DNA from: Chryseobacterium piperi
Lineage (GTDB): Bacteria > Bacteroidota > Bacteroidia > Flavobacteriales > Weeksellaceae
Assembly: GCF_002285635.2 (NCBI RefSeq)
Contig: NZ_CP023049.2
Coordinates: forward strand, 62,001 to 126,000
DNA length: 64,000 nucleotides
Direction: 5' to 3'
Shown: in pieces, positions 62,601 to 64,000 of the stretch
Numbering within the stretch: position 1 is the first letter of the stretch
Layout of the letters: every line of letters begins with the position of its first letter
The notes under the pieces: generated by a model
What the model saw: only the letters and a program-made list of their open reading frames with translations
The model's database searches: none
Told to the model about the DNA's origin: nothing
Program-made: the position numbers and the translations under genes

Positions 62601-63573
62601 TACCTACTTTCATTAAATTTTTTTGGTCATTATTGATGACCTGATAATTGTCAAATCGGGTAATCAATGCAGCAGGAAGGTTGGCGTCTATGGCCTGAAC
62701 TCTTTTCCCTGCTCCTTTATCAAAGTTGATAAAATAATAGGAGAAGTCTTCATAGATATTTTTCACGCCTTCAGTTCTGTCATTCCTGTTATCATCTCTT
62801 TTGAATCCGTTTCCGTTTGATTTATTATAAAGGTTATATCCATTGGGTCCCTGAGCATAAAAAAGTGCATAGTCCTGATCGTTCCATATTCCGTCATCTT
62901 CGCCTACTACCTGTATGGCATTTTCCTGCAAAGCGCTGTATTTTACATCCTGATTAAATTCGGGAAGCATGATTCCCCCGTTTCCATAGATTCTGAAGTT
63001 TCTTGGATTTACCGAAGAAGGATTAATACCATTATCCCTTAAAAACTGGGAGGTAATTTTGAAGATACCGGATTTGTCCACTTTAATCTTATAAAAAGTA
63101 CCCCCTGATAATGGGTTGATGTTTGTTCCTACCTTAGCCGCATTCATCATTTGGTTTGAACCGCCACCTTCAGAAATTTCAAATGAAGACAGTCTTTGAA
63201 TACGTCCTTTTATATTTTTAAAAAGAGCAACATTAATACTTGCATATTGTTCTCCTTGTGCATAGTAATAAGAAACATTTTTCACTTCATGCTCGGGGAC
63301 TCCATTTTTGTTTAATTCAAACAAATCCTTATTGGAAATCGTTTCCCAAATTAGATTAGAAACCTTTACCTGTTTTTCTCCTGTTTTTTGTGTGATTGTT
63401 ATAAAAATGTTATTTTGGTCATAAGAAAAACCTTTATTTTTGAAACTAGGAAGATTGATTTTTGTATCGCCAAAATCCTGAATTTTGGATCCATCCCATT
63501 CGATGTTGATTTTTTGAGCGTAAAGTATTGATACAAAAGTTAATAGGAGTAAAAACGTAATTTTTTGTTTCAT
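59689..63573 (-). CDS. porU: Type IX secretion sortase PorU
   Basis: Cell-surface gingipain-like (C25) cysteine sortase of 1294 residues that removes T9SS sorting tails. Signal peptide at 1-19 (MKQKITFLLLLTFVSILYA), a long N-terminal domain, the catalytic domain with FYFGHGGISGW (His) and STITCEFTLWDEPE (Cys), then Ig-like modules and a C-terminal tail with NWPNPFTNKTYVQFEHNCDD resembling a sorting-domain fold. Length and both catalytic motifs are normal. It precedes porV on the minus strand and diverges from gldJ, as in other Flavobacteriia. Confidence 0.93.
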   Translation of the reverse strand: MKQKITFLLLLTFVSILYAQKINIEWDGSKIQDFGDTKINLPSFKNKGFSYDQNNIFITITQKTGEKQVKVSNLIWETISNKDLFELNKNGVPEHEVKNVSYYYAQGEQYASINVALFKNIKGRIQRLSSFEISEGGGSNQMMNAAKVGTNINPLSGGTFYKIKVDKSGIFKITSQFLRDNGINPSSVNPRNFRIYGNGGIMLPEFNQDVKYSALQENAIQVVGEDDGIWNDQDYALFYAQGPNGYNLYNKSNGNGFKRDDNRNDRTEGVKNIYEDFSYYFINFDKGAGKRVQAIDANLPAALITRFDNYQVINNDQKNLMKVGRIWVEEPPFTTDKTVTFSLNSPIQGGDVVKYRTKVVGYKSQGNSIAFDINTQNPVVSSSNPTDQDYVNFFYNGDINNLSGNQISINYKPSITTNPNGTFYFDYAEVQYKEDLKYNGSQMNFRDFSLASGTNTAYGFSVANIAGMEQIWDVTDITNANRRVNKSTGGTTFNFGYITADPNFNNEFVAFKADAAYSPQFVERMANQNLSALQNVDYLIITVPELMSQAQRLANYHQTKNNYNVQIVDANKIYNEFGSGSKDLTAIRDFVTKLNTPLGSLKYVFILGDASYDYKNRIPNNSNVVSSYQSEQSADFITSYVTDDYIVMTKPQTTSALSSNLPDLPVGRIPAANATEAGAMIDKTLAYYNALPGQSTPFGEWRMKLDFVVDDDRDGGSPFHDVMNSTLSTVFEQIGSSNLKEYNVRKLYLDAFQAQSTAGGQRYPQVNQAISNDIGNSMYLFYFGHGGISGWAQERVLTIDEINNANNFSNVYSRFPFVSTITCEFTLWDEPETLSAGERFLKMKQGGPAAMITSSRAIGVDYGRDFTDLYTQDIFKLVNDDFETLGVAHLNAKKMKGPQSDHLKVNLLGDPAMKLSRPKRLLMIDNIETPVPGLIRGLDFVKVKGHINNPNGTVNTTFNGRVVINIFDKRLNKKTLNNDGNLTPILNYTEEGSAIVKASGTAVNGVFTVEFYVPKDINYAVGEGRILGYADNKSTDVFNNQLVRVGDINPNGINDNEPPKVKLYMNNTNFADGGITNQNPMLLACVTDDTGINSTGSGIGHDITVYLDGQIINTIVLNDFYASGEGNGCLNPSLADYQKGNVTYPFRNLAIGQHQLSFKVWDINNNSTSATLNFEVKDESDQHLVINRPLNWPNPFTNKTYVQFEHNCDDILNVNVQIYTITGKLVRTLSQAVVAEPFLQGFRTPRQAIEWDGRDDFGSTVGKGTYIFKIFAKSQNQEKCKGSATAVEKMVLLK

Positions 63574-63737
63574 GTTTATTTTTGAAATTTCTAAATTACA
63601 AAATAAATGAAAATTTTATAATTAAATTGTTATACAATAAAATTAATTTGTTAACGTTGTTCAAAAAAATCAAATGTTTACTTGATTTATTGAATAATTT
63701 ATTTTTTCTTTGTACTTTGAAAATATTTATATCGACT

Positions 63738-64000
63738 ATGAAAAAACTAAAGTTGTTTTCATTAATAGCATTAAGTTCTACACTTGCATTAACCAGTTGT
63801 GGTGGATCGGGTACCAACAAAGGAGGAGGTACTAAAAAATTTATCAGCAAGACGGGTTGGAAGCCAAACGAAAAACAAGGTTGGTTTTTTGCAGGAAAGC
63901 AACAAAAACAGAAAGGTTGGCCGGGGATGGTATATGTAGAAGGTGGAACTTTTACAATGGGATTAGTGAAAGATGATGTGATGCACGATTGGAATAATTC
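63738..64000 (+). CDS. gldJ: Gliding motility lipoprotein GldJ, N-terminal part
   Basis: The window ends inside this gene; 87 codons are visible. The start MKKLKLFSLIALSSTLALTS ends in a lipobox (LTSCGG). A basic Gly-rich linker is followed by GWPGMVYVEGGTFTMG, the start of the SUMF1/FGE-sulfatase-type fold found in GldJ and GldK. Location next to porU and the lipobox fit GldJ, needed for gliding and T9SS. The 165-bp divergent gap before it carries its promoter. Confidence 0.8.
   Translation, partial: MKKLKLFSLIALSSTLALTSCGGSGTNKGGGTKKFISKTGWKPNEKQGWFFAGKQQKQKGWPGMVYVEGGTFTMGLVKDDVMHDWNN

Noticed and set aside
63596..63850. 84-codon minus-strand ORF opposite the gldJ start
   Set aside because: Shadow of gldJ and of the AT-rich gap; the plus-strand lipoprotein start is far more convincing.

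Overview
The window looks like a chromosomal segment of a Flavobacteriia bacterium, most likely Chryseobacterium or a close relative in the Weeksellaceae. The reasons are: AT-rich DNA; type IX secretion genes (PorV, PorU and the start of GldJ); a T9SS type A sorting tail on a PNGase F-like protein; Bacteroidetes promoter boxes (TTTG about 20 bases upstream of TAnnTTTG); few Shine-Dalgarno sites; the mevalonate-pathway enzyme MvaD; and a Bat (aerotolerance) operon. No rRNA, tRNA, CRISPR array or intact transposase was found. The assignment rests on gene content and protein resemblance, not on a database search.

Layout. 0-6 kb: a DUF6263-type lipoprotein, two decayed gene remnants, the rRNA methylase RlmB, a DinB-like protein, a PNGase F-like secreted protein and a fibronectin-type secreted protein. 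6.1-15 kb: a moxR-GNAT-DUF58-batD-like-batA-batB-batC-batD run, then marC. 15-21 kb: a gene-poor stretch with small ORFs, a palindromic element and a nonsense-broken lipoprotein; a menaquinone pair (MenF-like, MenI-like); an acyltransferase; a 20-residue peptide ORF; and a PspC/PadR envelope-stress pair. 21-33 kb: housekeeping and hypothetical genes (HD phosphohydrolase, thioesterase, MutS2, Ung, MscS channel, PdxJ, esterase), with a clear cobalamin riboswitch at 24.0 kb that has no cobalamin gene beside it.

33.0-35.6 kb is the most distinctive region: a compact RiPP cluster of the microviridin/graspetide type. Two precursor peptides share a PFFASFLEKQ leader motif, a GG site and a TxKYPSD core. 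A hairpin terminator follows, then two overlapping ATP-grasp ligase genes. Related Chryseobacterium pathways (chryseoviridin) have been described, so the family is known, but these cores have features worth checking. Beyond it lie an SDR/acyl-CoA ligase pair and mvaD, a roughly 660-bp tandem array of palindromic repeats (40.0-40.7 kb), then an EEP phosphohydrolase, VOC, TauE/DUF1634, DUF1543, PurK, HdeD-like, Kef-type antiporter, EamA and PurE genes.

51.5-64 kb: a secreted sphingomyelinase-like lipoprotein, a repeat-type lipoprotein, AhcY diverging from a phosphopantetheinyl transferase, a FUSC-type membrane protein, then PorV and PorU on the minus strand with GldJ diverging from PorU and running off the window. 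Functional themes are envelope biology and protein secretion (T9SS, Bat, PspC, FUSC), secreted host- or polymer-directed enzymes (PNGase F-like, sphingomyelinase-like), purine and one-carbon metabolism (PurK, PurE, AhcY), and one peptide natural product pathway.
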